The notes under the pieces were generated by a model. That model was not told where the DNA came from and did no database searches. It saw nothing but the letters and a program-made list of their open reading frames with translations. A DNA stretch of 64,000 nucleotides from Sabulicella glaciei (GTDB lineage: Bacteria > Pseudomonadota > Alphaproteobacteria > Acetobacterales > Acetobacteraceae), in NCBI RefSeq assembly GCF_026183895.1, contig NZ_JAPFQI010000002.1:62001-126000 (forward strand), read 5' to 3'. Positions 16,267 to 25,499 of the stretch are shown here, piece after piece. Both the position numbers and the translations under genes were made by a program. Every line of letters begins with the position of its first letter. The first letter of the stretch is position 1.

Positions 16267-17434
16267 TACCAAGTCCTGTTGATCAGAACCCATGGGCCCA
16301 GTCGCGAAGGCCGATAGACATGATGCGCCAAGGCTGGGCGACGAGCTTGTTCCAGGCGTGGCAGCAGTGATCGACGATGTCGTCGTGGGCGGCGAAGATG
16401 CGGTTGGACAGCCAGTTGTCGCGCATGAACTGCCAGACGTTCTCCATGACGTTCAGCTCGGGACATTTCGGCGGCAGCGGCAGCAGGCTGATGTTGGCCG
16501 GCACCCGGACCCGATCCGACAGATGCCAGCCCGCCTGATCGAGCAGCAGCACGGCGTGCTTGCCGGGTGCGATCATATGGCTGATCTCGGCCAGGTGCAC
16601 GCTCATGGCCACGCTGTTGCAGAAGGGCAGCACGAGCGCTGCTCCCTTGCCCTCACCGGGACAGACTGCGCCGAAGATGTAGGTGGATGCTGTCCTCTGG
16701 TCCTGCGGCGCGGCGGGACGGCTGCCTCGCGGCGCCCAGCGCCGGGTGATCCTGTTCTTCTGGCCCACGCGAGCCTCGTCGGCGAACCAGATCTCTACGG
16801 CCGCGGGCTCGATGCCCTGGTCACGCGCGACCTCCTCCAGGCTGGCGGAGAAGGTCTTTTAAAAAGATCGATGGCGCCCTCCGCCTGGGCATGATGTCTC
16901 GGTCGCGCCGAGAGCTTGCGGTAGCCCATGGCGCGAAGTTCCCGGCTCAGCGTCTGCTTGGAGACCGACACGCCGAACTCCTGGCGCAGCCATTGGCCGA
17001 GATCGAGCAGCCGCCACCGCTCCACACCATGGATGGCTGGGATCGGGCCTGCCTCGATCGTCGCGGCCAGCGCCGCACGGTGAGCGTCGGTCAGCCGTGG
17101 CGGCGAGCCCGGTGGCTTGCGGTCGATTAGCCCCTCCGGGCCCAGGGCGTTGAACCGGACCACCCAGTCGCGGACGATCTGAAGCGTCACCCCACCGATC
17201 CGCGCCGCCATGCTGCGCGACGCACCCTCGTAGACCGCCGCCAGGGCCAGCAGACGCCGGGCCTGCGCTCCGTCCTTGGAGCGGCGAGCCCCGGCGCGCA
17301 GGGACGCCGGGTCATGGTCGCGGCGGAGGGGAGGCGGCTGGCCCATGGCGAAGCTCCGATGTTCGCCCCGTTGAATCAGATCCGCACCGCGTCGGGGAAG
17401 ACCCTCCGTGAGTCGCACCCGTCAGGACTTGGCA
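16267..17434 (-). mobile_element. IS630-family insertion sequence
   Basis: About 1.17 kb with matching ends: CCAAGTCCTG at 16269-16278 and its inverted copy CAGGACTTGG at 17423-17432. It encodes one frameshifted IS630 transposase on the minus strand. A TA precedes the left end, as expected for IS630 targets, while the right flank reads CA, so the target duplication is not perfect or the end has decayed. It is inserted in a PEP-CTERM-like gene. Confidence 0.75.
16283..17346 (-). pseudogene. IS630-family transposase with a frameshift
   Basis: The N-terminal part (17346 down to about 16860) has the HTH region AVYEGASRSMAARIGGVTLQIV and VVRFNALGPEGLIDRK. The C-terminal part carries the DDE residues in WFADEARVG, LLLDQAGWHLS and CPELNVMENVW. 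The two halves are in different frames. At 16857-16865 the minus strand reads T5A4, and one extra A would restore L-F-K-K-T-F-S. The frameshift is either a decay mutation or a site of slippage; direct -1 re-pairing looks poor because the -1 frame has a TAA there. Confidence 0.75.
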
Positions 17435-17498
17435 TCAGCCATCACCTACTGGGTGTGACTGGTCTACACCCTAGTCGCTGCCCGTCCCGAAGCACTAT

Positions 17499-17690
17499 TC
17501 AAGGCGCCTTGCCGTTGAGCGGCTCCAGCGGAGTAGTCAGGAAGCGATAAGCGGCGAGAGCCTGCCCCTCGAATTCCGCCAAGACCTCAGGAAGCCCCAT
17601 GAGAATTTTGCCGTCGTCGTCGAGCTGCCTGACCTTCTCCCCCGACCGGAATCCGGCCGTGATGAGAGAGTTGGCCTCTTTGAAAGGAGG
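17499..17690 (-). pseudogene. C-terminal fragment resembling a DUF2384/ParS-type antitoxin
   Basis: An open minus-strand frame ends at 17499 and reads EKVRQLDDDGKILMGLPEV and then AYRFLTTPLEPLNGKAP before the stop. The L-T-T-P-x-x-x-L-x-G-x-x-P pattern resembles the toxin-binding end of MbcA/ParS/Xre (DUF2384) antitoxins, though it stops short of the usual last helix. It has no start of its own: the frame runs into the IS3 orfA remnant. Assignment is tentative. Confidence 0.35.
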
Positions 17691-17696
17691 CCAGGA

Positions 17697-17934
17697 TGTC
17701 GAAGAGGCGTCACACGGCGGAGCAGATCATTGGGCTGTTGCGGCAGGCCGAGGTGATGTTGGCGCAAGGTCGGACGGTGGGGATATCTGCCGCGGACTCG
17801 GTGTGTCGGAGGCGAGCTTCTATCGCTGGCGGTCCGAATACGGTGGCCTGAAGGTCGACCAGGTACGTCGACTGAAGGATCTGGAGCGCGAGAATGCGTG
17901 GCTGAAGCGGACCGCCGCAAGTGCGAGGAGGTAG
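17697..17934 (+). pseudogene. IS3-family orfA remnant, frameshifted
   Basis: It begins MSKRRHTAEQIIGLLRQAE, the standard IS3/IS407-type OrfA start after AAAGGAGG. The frame then breaks near 17785 and the rest continues in the next frame as GVSEASFYRWRSEYGGLKV and RRLKDLERENAWLKR, ending in a TAG. No orfB or inverted repeats follow. It is a dead fragment. Confidence 0.8.
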
Positions 17935-18039
17935 CGCAAAGTCCAGGCGGGTAGCAGTGCGGCCTCACCGCCTCTCCTTCCCGGCCCACGGAACCAGATG
18001 GCCGCGTCGGGCGACGTCCAGCATCGCCCGCCGCCTAAG

Positions 18040-19227
18040 TCAGAGCCGGTGCTTCATGTTGTTGTAGTCAAGAACGAAGCGCATCTTGTCGTACCGCAGC
18101 CGGTGGATCCGATTGAACTCCGAGAAATCCACGTTCCGGATCAGGTCATGGATATCCACGCGGTCGGTAGATTTCAGCTCAATGGATGGGATCGCGTGGG
18201 TGTCGGCCAACTCGCCGCTGCGGCTGTCATAGCGGACGAGCACTCCTGGGACCCCATTTGACAAAGCGGGCAGCACCCCGTGCACGCGGTAGCCCAAGGC
18301 GAAATCCTGCGTCCTGATGAACTGGTCATATTCCTCGACTTTCAGGAAGAAGAATAAATGCTCCTGGTAGAGCCGTTCCATTTGTTCTTCCGTTTCGGGA
18401 GAGAACCAGCCCTCGTGCCTAAAGACTTGGCGGGCATTGTTCATGCCCTGCTCATCTTGGAAAAAAAAGGCCTTTTCCTCGGGTTCTCCGTGGATCGTCA
18501 CCGTGGTGTCGAAATGGGCGGCGACATTGAGAAGGAAGTCCCGCTGGATGGCCCGATAGCGAGCCACGTCGGCCGCGTAGGTGCCATCAGCCTCACGCCG
18601 GATCGAGAAGGCAACGCGCCGCAGATCGCCAGTCGGCGCCTTGAGATTTAGGTCGCGGCGCCGACTGCGAAACATCGAGGGGCAGCCAACCACTTCGACG
18701 TTCTTGATCCCGCTCGCTGAAAGGACATCCGCGGTGTACGTGCCCCGCACGCCGATGACGTTGCTGCGCTCGGAAACCATCTTCCAAAAGCGGAGATTCT
18801 TTCCGGTGAGCTTGTAGGTGCCCTTTCCACTGGACTGCGCTCCAACCCCGATCGCGTAGATGGGCAGCGGGACGCGCTCAAGGACCGAGATGGCCTCGAG
18901 CCAGTCCATGTCATTGTGGATGAAGTTCGAGGCCCTGATAATGAAATAATCATAGCCGTTGTTGTAGGCTTCGATTTCCTTCTCGACGATCTTGTCGATG
19001 ACGACTCCGCGAACCTCGGCGAAGTCAAGCATCTTCAGCGTAGAATCGTACACGACCATGTCGCCGATGTTGAAGTAGTTCGAGATGACCTGCTCGCGAG
19101 GCTGCTCGTACCACCGCACGCAATCTTTTTGGTAGACCTGTCCGGCTGGCGAAAGGACAAGAATTCTCGGAAGGCTCGTGGTCTTGACGTCAGGCGGGTT
19201 CGTCACGGTTGCGTCGGCGGCGGACAT
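18040..19227 (-). CDS. Polysaccharide pyruvyl transferase family protein
   Basis: 395 aa. The family (CsaB/WcaK type, GT-B-like) transfers pyruvate from phosphoenolpyruvate as a ketal onto glycan sugars. Visible family features are YFNIGDMVVYDSTLKML near residue 50, YAIGVGAQSSGKG in the middle, VIGVRGTYTADVL, and the C-terminal FALGYRVHGVLPALSNGVP with the conserved H-G pair. Start ATG at 19227 has no strong ribosome site; the N-terminal 20 residues look disordered. It faces away from the other glycan genes and is probably a separate transcription unit of the same locus. Confidence 0.82.
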   Translation of the reverse strand: MSAADATVTNPPDVKTTSLPRILVLSPAGQVYQKDCVRWYEQPREQVISNYFNIGDMVVYDSTLKMLDFAEVRGVVIDKIVEKEIEAYNNGYDYFIIRASNFIHNDMDWLEAISVLERVPLPIYAIGVGAQSSGKGTYKLTGKNLRFWKMVSERSNVIGVRGTYTADVLSASGIKNVEVVGCPSMFRSRRRDLNLKAPTGDLRRVAFSIRREADGTYAADVARYRAIQRDFLLNVAAHFDTTVTIHGEPEEKAFFFQDEQGMNNARQVFRHEGWFSPETEEQMERLYQEHLFFFLKVEEYDQFIRTQDFALGYRVHGVLPALSNGVPGVLVRYDSRSGELADTHAIPSIELKSTDRVDIHDLIRNVDFSEFNRIHRLRYDKMRFVLDYNNMKHRL

Positions 19228-19808
19228 GCGGTCTCCACTCTGAATTTGAGCATCTATACTGGAGGCTTAACAGAGCGTGGTTGCTGTGGCCCGAACTTGG
19301 CACTACAGCGCGGGAACCTAGTAAAGCCAACAACAACAATGCGTTAAGTCTGATTCAATGCTAGAATGGCGGTTTATCTGCTGCGTGGCAAGGCGACCTA
19401 CTGTCGGTGCCAGCTGTGTCATGGAATCGCATATTGGGTTCTCGGGCCCTGTACGTTGCGCCACGAGTTTGCGGCAGTCCTTGAATCACATTCGTTCGAT
19501 CCTTGGGACCCGTGCATGCCGACGTATCGCTGCCACGTTCACCTGAACCGCGAGTGGTCGCAACAGAGCGCGGCGATCCCCGGGAAGCCTTGCCCGGCGG
19601 CCCGACGTTCCGTTAGCCGGCGGTTCACCTTGTGCATCAAACCGTGCGCTTGGGTCATCCGACGAGCAGGGCTCGCAAACAATGGTCGCTTCAAGAAAAT
19701 TCGCAAAAATAAAATACACAATGATGAATAAGTATGAACACTAGGTCGTGCCAAGAACACTCAACAATTGTTGACCTCAGAAGGGCCGTCTCATAACCAA
19801 TCGCCAGC
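19228..19808. other. 581-bp gap with no recognised gene
   Basis: This separates the divergent pyruvyl transferase gene and the 688-aa gene and should hold both promoters. Several open frames of 60-120 codons exist, but none has recognisable similarity or a good ribosome site. Base composition changes along it, with an AT-rich end near 19690-19760 (AAAATTCGCAAAAATAAAAT), a plausible promoter zone for the genes to the right. Confidence 0.4.
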
Positions 19809-21875
19809 ATGAGGTTGGCGATGAGCGTCGAAAGCAACATTCTGGATGCGGATCTTTCGACGGCTTCGCCGAACGCCCTAAGGGGGCATCTCGACGTCGT
19901 GGACGCCCGCACCGGGATCAGCGGCTGGGTCGTGAACCTCGGCTCACCCGGCACGCCCGTCACTGTCGCGCTTCACGTTGGCAAGGAGCGGGTGGCCCGT
20001 GTCACGACGAGCCTGCCACGACCCGACATCGCGCTGCCGACCGCACCCTCCGCCGCGCCGGGCTTCCATTTCGGCGTGCAGGAGATCCAATCGCTGCTGG
20101 CTTTCGCCCGCGCACGGCCGAGCGCTCCGCTCTCCGTGCGCGTCGCCGGGACTTCCGGGGAGCTGCGCGCGGTGAACCCGATGCCAACGGTCAGCGAGTT
20201 CCTGAACAGCGCGGCGGACCCGACCGGCCTGCCCATGCCGCTCAGCCGGCTTCTCGCGCGCGACCTCCCGGCCGCCCTGACCGAGCTGCGCCGCGCCGCG
20301 GTGCCCATGGCGGCACGGCCGCTACCTGGCGTGCGTGACCGCGTGTCGGGCTTCATCGAAGCGGTCGCAACCGAGACTTCCGGCCTGGTCTGGTTCATCG
20401 GCTGGATGCACGACTCCGAGGAATTCGCCCTTTCGGGCGTCATCGTCGACCGCGTCAAGTACCCGGCGGCCATGGCCTATGCGTGCTTCCCGCGCGGCGA
20501 CCTGCCCGAGGGGGCGCAGGGCGTAATGGGCGTGATGATGACTGACTGGCGGTCGCGCGACCCACACGACGTCGCCATGCTGCATTTCGGCGAGGGGGCT
20601 TCCCTTCATCTGCGTAGCAACGCGCCGCTCGTGCACCTGAGCACCGCCGAGTGGGCCGCCCGCTTCGACGAGCTTCGTGCGGAGCTGACCGGCCCGCTAG
20701 TCGGTGAACTGCGGCGCCTGCTGGGCCTCACCTCCTCTTGGGCTACGGGCAATGCGGGCGCGCTCGGCGTGACCATCGAGCAGGGGGTGGACCGCATCCT
20801 GGTGCTGCCGGGCTTCGGCGCGTTCGTGGAGGGCTGGGTGCTGTCGCCGGTGCGCCGCCCCGAAGCTGCGATGCTTCGCCTGGGTGATAAGGTCTTGCAC
20901 GCCGACCCGGCAACGAGCTTCAACCGCTCGCGGGCCGACTTGGCCGGCGTGCTTCCCGGTGGCGCCTCCCTCGCGGCCCAGGCGGGCTTCGTCGCCGCCT
21001 TTCCCGGAGACATACATCCGGACGACATGGTGCGCCCCATCATCAAGCACGTCTTCGCCGACGGGGTCTCCACCAACCATGAGATCGATGCACGCGCGCT
21101 GCGGGTGCTGGGCTATTCCGCGGGGTTGCAGGAGATCCTGTCCCTCTACCCCGATCCGTCCAGCGAGCCCTTCTTTCCGGCTCTGGCCGCCGCACTGGCG
21201 GCGGAGCTCCGTCCCGGTCTTCGCGACCTTACGCCGGTGCGCGTGGCGCCCTCTCCGCGCGCGCTGATCGTGGCGCTGCCCGACGATGCCAGCGAGATCC
21301 ACCTCGCCTTCAGCGAGCTGACGGCCATGCTGCGCCGCGATCAGCTGCCGGGCGTCGCAGTGCTGGCGGTGCCGGGCGCGAACCGGCCGCTGGTTATATC
21401 GCTCTTTAGTGCGATGGAACGGCGGCGCGACGCGCCATGCAGCCTGTTCTTCCTGCTACAGCCCGAGAACTCCCCTTACGTGCTGCCGGAGGTGCTGGAA
21501 CAGCTGGGCGCGGAGCGGTTCGCCTTCCTGGCGCCAGGGCTGCATGCAGACCCCGCCGCGATGGCCGAGATCGGGCGAGCCCTCCGCACACCCGGGCCGG
21601 TGCCTGGCTTCGCACTGCCGATCGTCTCGGGCAGCGAGGTCGGCTCCTCCGCGGGTGACTCGTCGTGCGAGGCCTTCGTCGCTGACTGCGCCGAGGTCCA
21701 GGCGGCGCTGGACGCGCTGCCCGTGCGGCTGCGCGGGAGTGCTAGCGGCATGCTGCGCCTGCCCTTACCGCTCGAAACCCGGAAGGGCCGTCTGTCCCGA
21801 AGCTGGGGCAGCCCACCCGACCCGACGACGCAGGCCGTGAACAAGGCGCTGGCGCGCCAGGAAGTGAGCCTATGA
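19809..21875 (+). CDS. 688-aa unknown protein with repeated GW motif, glycan locus
   Basis: I do not recognise a named family. Residues 25-90 carry ISGWVVNL...RPDI...PGFHFGV; a similar pattern recurs around 198-232 (FIGWMHDS...FPRGDL) and 338-395 (FVEGWVLSP...SRADL...QAGFVAAF). Each has a Gly-Trp, a stretch of beta-strand character, an Arg/Asp pair, and Gly-Phe in two of the three. The C-terminal third (about 480-640) alternates hydrophobic strands with P-rich turns. No signal peptide or membrane helix is visible. It is coupled by ATGA to a GT4 gene. It may bind or modify a glycan; this is inference. ATG at 19821 is an alternative start. Confidence 0.65.
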   Translation: MRLAMSVESNILDADLSTASPNALRGHLDVVDARTGISGWVVNLGSPGTPVTVALHVGKERVARVTTSLPRPDIALPTAPSAAPGFHFGVQEIQSLLAFARARPSAPLSVRVAGTSGELRAVNPMPTVSEFLNSAADPTGLPMPLSRLLARDLPAALTELRRAAVPMAARPLPGVRDRVSGFIEAVATETSGLVWFIGWMHDSEEFALSGVIVDRVKYPAAMAYACFPRGDLPEGAQGVMGVMMTDWRSRDPHDVAMLHFGEGASLHLRSNAPLVHLSTAEWAARFDELRAELTGPLVGELRRLLGLTSSWATGNAGALGVTIEQGVDRILVLPGFGAFVEGWVLSPVRRPEAAMLRLGDKVLHADPATSFNRSRADLAGVLPGGASLAAQAGFVAAFPGDIHPDDMVRPIIKHVFADGVSTNHEIDARALRVLGYSAGLQEILSLYPDPSSEPFFPALAAALAAELRPGLRDLTPVRVAPSPRALIVALPDDASEIHLAFSELTAMLRRDQLPGVAVLAVPGANRPLVISLFSAMERRRDAPCSLFFLLQPENSPYVLPEVLEQLGAERFAFLAPGLHADPAAMAEIGRALRTPGPVPGFALPIVSGSEVGSSAGDSSCEAFVADCAEVQAALDALPVRLRGSASGMLRLPLPLETRKGRLSRSWGSPPDPTTQAVNKALARQEVSL

Positions 21876-23215
21876 GCGCGATCCGCAACCTCCCCCCTGG
21901 CCGTGTTGCCATCGTCTCCCACCAGCATCCTTCGGTGTCGAAGGGTGGGGCGGAGATCTCGGCCTACACGCTGTACCAGGGCCTGCTCGGTCTCGGCGTG
22001 GACGCGATCTTCATCGCGGCATGCGAGAACGCGAACCGCGCCCGGCTCCACCTCGAGTCCGACCGCGAGTTCATCGTGTTCCACGACGGCGCGACCTACG
22101 ACCACTTGTATCATGCGGCCATGCCCGAGGTGACGGAGGCGTTGCGCGACATCCTGCGGGCCCAGGATGTCCGACTGGTGAACTTCCATCATTGGTTCTT
22201 CATAGGGCTCGATGCGCTGGACATGACCGTGACCGAGCTCGGCCTGCCCACCTTCCTGACGCTGCACGAGTTCCTAGCCATCTGCCACCACCACGGCCAG
22301 ATGGTGACGCGCCCCGCCCGCGTGCTGTGCGAGCGCGACTCAGTGATGGCCTGCGGCGAATGCTTCCCAGAGGTGCTCCGTATGCAGTTCGCGGTACGGC
22401 GCGAGCGCTTCCAGCGCCACCTGTCCCAGCTCGCGGGATGGATCTCGCCGAGCCAGTTCCTGGCCGACCGCTTCATTGCTTGGGGGCTGGACGGTACGCG
22501 CATGCGCGTGGTTGAGAACGGGCTGCTCGGCTTCGACGGCACGCAGCGCCCAGGCGAAACCCACAAGCCCGGCTCGCCCTGGACCTTCGGGTATTTTGGC
22601 CAGATCAACCTGTTCAAGGGCGTGGACGTTCTTCTGCGCGCGTGTGAACTGATCGCCAAGGACAAGGAGCTGGCAGAGACGCTTCAGCTCGAGATCAACG
22701 GCAACGTGGTCGGCTCTGAGGAATTCCGTGTGCGCCTCGAGCGGGCGCAGCAGGAGTATCCGTTTCTCGCCTATCGTGGCCCCTATACGAACCAGTCCGT
22801 CGGCCGCCTGATGCGGGGCTGCGACTACGTGCTCATGCTCAGCACCTGGTGGGAGAACTCGCCGGTCGTAATCCAGGAGGCCTATGAGAGCGGCCGCCCG
22901 GTCCTGTCGCCAGGCATTGGCGGGATGGCCGAGAAGGTGAAGGACGGTGTCTCCGGCCTGCATTTCCGGCCCAACGATCCGGCCGACCTCGTGCGTGCGC
23001 TGCGCACGGCCTCGGACGCCGCCCGGCACCAGCGCCTGCTGGAAGGGCTGCCCCGCCCGTTCACTGCTCGGGAGATGGCCGAGCATTACGTCGAATTCTA
23101 TGCGGAACGCATTTCGCAGCCCGTCGCAACCCTGGCGGCGGAAACGCCGACGGGGCGGAAGCGGGCTGGCAAGAGAAAGCGCCAACTCATCAATGTCGGG
23201 GAAGTCGGTGAATGA
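21872..23215 (+). CDS. Glycosyltransferase family 4
   Basis: 447 aa. It begins RVAIVSHQHPSVSKGGAEIS, with the G-G-A-E acceptor loop. FHHWFFIG and TLHEFLAICHHHG follow, then a Cys cluster (CERDSVMACGEC) seen in one GT4 subgroup. The donor half has YFGQINLFKGVDVLLRA and E-x7-E in ENSPVVIQEAYESGRP. Its ATG overlaps the upstream stop (ATGA), and its own stop overlaps the next gene's ATG, so all three are translationally coupled. Sugar specificity unknown. Confidence 0.9.
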   Translation: MSAIRNLPPGRVAIVSHQHPSVSKGGAEISAYTLYQGLLGLGVDAIFIAACENANRARLHLESDREFIVFHDGATYDHLYHAAMPEVTEALRDILRAQDVRLVNFHHWFFIGLDALDMTVTELGLPTFLTLHEFLAICHHHGQMVTRPARVLCERDSVMACGECFPEVLRMQFAVRRERFQRHLSQLAGWISPSQFLADRFIAWGLDGTRMRVVENGLLGFDGTQRPGETHKPGSPWTFGYFGQINLFKGVDVLLRACELIAKDKELAETLQLEINGNVVGSEEFRVRLERAQQEYPFLAYRGPYTNQSVGRLMRGCDYVLMLSTWWENSPVVIQEAYESGRPVLSPGIGGMAEKVKDGVSGLHFRPNDPADLVRALRTASDAARHQRLLEGLPRPFTAREMAEHYVEFYAERISQPVATLAAETPTGRKRAGKRKRQLINVGEVGE

Positions 23216-24093
23216 TCATCGGTGCGATTGAAGAAGTCCAACCGAACGAGGTTTCGGGCTGGATACACTGCAAGACGGCGGACCTCCGGGACACGCCCGT
23301 GCTGGCCTTCCTGGATGGAAGTTGTGTGGGCGCGGGAAAGGTCGGGACCTTCCGCCAGGACCTGAAGGATGCCGGTCTGGGCGACGGGTGCCTGGGCTTT
23401 CGGTTCGGCATCACCCTGCCCCGCCCCGCCGACACGCTTCGCGTCACCGTGACGCTTGAGGGGTGCGAGGCGCATCTGCTGCAGCAGGGCGCCTTGGTGA
23501 CGAATCGGTCTGCGCCGCTGGCGGCCGAGAGTTTCGTCGCCGGCGTGCTTCCTGACGCGCCCCAGCGCGCCTGGCTGGAGGCCCGCTGCTGCCTCGAGGC
23601 GACGCAGTCCGAACTGATCGAGACGCTGGACGCCTTCGGCGTCGCGAACCTGCCCCACGACCCGAAGCTCCGCAGCGCCGAGGATGCGGCGCGCGAGCTG
23701 TTCGAGGCGGTGACGCTGGGGCGCGCCAGGGTCGGCGTGCTGGAGGTCAAGTCGCTACGCAGCCTTCGGTCCCAGGTGATGGCGGAGGGTGCGCCCTGGG
23801 CGAATGCCGGGCTGTTCGTGGTGGCGGCGGAACGTCGGACTACGCTGCGCGTCGTCGAGGCCGCGAATTGCGGTCCCGAGAACCAGACGACGGATCCCGA
23901 GATGGCGGGCGCGGTGGAGTACGTAGCCGACGGACGTAACCTCGTCGCAGTGCGGCGGTGGGTGCAGTTCGGGTCCGGCAGGACCGTTGCGGCAGGTGGC
24001 GGCTCCCTCCAGGTCTTCTACCCGACGCGAAGCGGTGCTGAGAGCCCAACCGCCACAGCCCTGGGGGTTCGCGACGACGAGATGGCGTCGTGA
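23212..24093 (+). CDS. 293-aa unknown protein sharing the GW motif, glycan locus
   Basis: Function not recognised. Residues 1-70 read EVSGWIHC...FRQDL...GCLGFRFG, the same Gly-Trp / Arg-x-Asp-Leu / Gly-Phe pattern found in the 688-aa protein two genes upstream. The middle is helical (residues 120-170, ALR-type heptads around ATQSELIETLDAFG). The C-terminal part is beta-rich with VEYVADGRNLVAVRRWVQF. No signal peptide. The start ATG overlaps the GT4 stop, so the product is probably made in step with that enzyme. Confidence 0.6.
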   Translation: MIIGAIEEVQPNEVSGWIHCKTADLRDTPVLAFLDGSCVGAGKVGTFRQDLKDAGLGDGCLGFRFGITLPRPADTLRVTVTLEGCEAHLLQQGALVTNRSAPLAAESFVAGVLPDAPQRAWLEARCCLEATQSELIETLDAFGVANLPHDPKLRSAEDAARELFEAVTLGRARVGVLEVKSLRSLRSQVMAEGAPWANAGLFVVAAERRTTLRVVEAANCGPENQTTDPEMAGAVEYVADGRNLVAVRRWVQFGSGRTVAAGGGSLQVFYPTRSGAESPTATALGVRDDEMAS

Positions 24094-24229
24094 GGCTTTC
24101 CCTCAGTCCTCGGCGGGCAGCGCCCGGCCCTCATAGCGCTTCTCCGTGCCGAGGACGTGAAAAGCAAAAAAAATTCTTCCTGAATACATCGAATTGTTCG
24201 CGTTAAATCTCAGGCAGGAGTCGTCGCCG

Positions 24230-25462
24230 ATGTGCGCTGACGTGATGGAAAAAACCGAGCAGTCTTCAAAGGATGAGTCGAAGACGCTTCCCAAGATGCC
24301 ACGTTCAGTGCCCCGTGTTGCGCTCCTATGGAAGACGCTCAATTTAGGTTTGTATTCGAATTCGGAGTTTGGGGAGCTCTATAAAGCTGTTGGGCACAAC
24401 ACTGGCAACTTGGCATTCGTGTATGCCATCGCAAGCCAGATCACCAATCCTGTGCAGTTGTTCCCTTGGCATGTTTCCGCTGCGAAGTTGAAAGAAAGTG
24501 CCGACATTGTCGTGATTCCCTGCGCCAATCAGCTTGGTAGGCATACCGAGCTTGGCGATTTTGCGGACAGGCTGTCCGATGCTGGTTTGCCTGTCGTCGC
24601 GATTGGCTTGGGTGCTCAGGCGGAAGACTACACGAAGGATGTTGTCACTTCACCCGGCACTCTTCGATGGGCGCAGGTCATCGCACGGCTTTCCGTGTCG
24701 TCCTTGCCCAACATCTACACCCGGGGCGCTTACACCACGAGCCAGCTGGACAAGTTGGGCGTCCAGGGTTCGTTGCCGGGCGGTTGCCCCTCCTACTTCA
24801 CCAACCAAGACGTGAAGCTTGGCCAGAAGATCTACGAGAACTGGACAAAGAATCCCCTCCCGCGGTCCATCACCGTAGCGGGAGGTCATGAGTCCTGGGT
24901 CAAAACCCGCGAGATTGAGCACCAGCTCATCGGCATGATGATGGATCCATTGGTCCCAGGTCAGTATGTCGTGCAGTCTATGGGAGACATGATCAAGATA
25001 TCCCGTGGGGAGTTCGACTCGATCGAGGAGAAGACGCTCACGAACATCCGCCTCCATACGGTTCCGCATTACTCCCTCGAAGAGTTCAAGGTCTGGTGCC
25101 GCACTTATGCGCGCTCCTTCTATGATGTGCCGAGCTGGATGGACACGCTGCGTCGCCACGACCTGACGATCGGCTCACGGTATCACGGCGTCGCTCTGGC
25201 CCTGCAGGCGGAGCGCATGGGGCTGACGATCACCATCGACTCTCGCACCCGCGAACTGTGCGAGAACACCTCGGTGCCGCACATCTCATCCTCGGAACTG
25301 ACTGCACCTATCACGCGGAGCAGTCTCAAAAAGGTGATCCGCTTTGACCCGTCAACTTACGACGCTCACCGTGCAACCGCAGCTAAGCACTATGTGCAGT
25401 TCCTAGAGAACAATATGCTGAAGCCGGCCCCCTATCTTCAGAAAATTGCAGAATCTTCCTAA
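24230..25462 (+). CDS. Polysaccharide pyruvyl transferase family protein
   Basis: 410 aa. Family features: GHNTGNLAFVYAI near residue 60, DIVVIPCANQLG, VVAIGLGAQ, IYTRGAYTTSQL with GCPSYF, and the C-terminal DLTIGSRYHGVALALQ containing the conserved H-G pair. Start ATG at 24230 sits nine bases after AGGAG; a TTG at 24194 would add 12 residues. It is the second member of this family in the locus, about 30% shared motifs by eye with the one at 18040. The base composition is slightly less GC-rich than in the three preceding genes. Confidence 0.82.
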   Translation: MCADVMEKTEQSSKDESKTLPKMPRSVPRVALLWKTLNLGLYSNSEFGELYKAVGHNTGNLAFVYAIASQITNPVQLFPWHVSAAKLKESADIVVIPCANQLGRHTELGDFADRLSDAGLPVVAIGLGAQAEDYTKDVVTSPGTLRWAQVIARLSVSSLPNIYTRGAYTTSQLDKLGVQGSLPGGCPSYFTNQDVKLGQKIYENWTKNPLPRSITVAGGHESWVKTREIEHQLIGMMMDPLVPGQYVVQSMGDMIKISRGEFDSIEEKTLTNIRLHTVPHYSLEEFKVWCRTYARSFYDVPSWMDTLRRHDLTIGSRYHGVALALQAERMGLTITIDSRTRELCENTSVPHISSSELTAPITRSSLKKVIRFDPSTYDAHRATAAKHYVQFLENNMLKPAPYLQKIAESS

Positions 25463-25499
25463 GCTCAGAAGGTGGCCAGTGCTGTGCGGCGGGGAGATC

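Noticed and set aside
19366-19731. 121-codon open frame in the gap before the 688-aa gene
   Set aside because: No ribosome site, no similarity I recognise and composition unlike neighbours' codon use; treated as non-coding.
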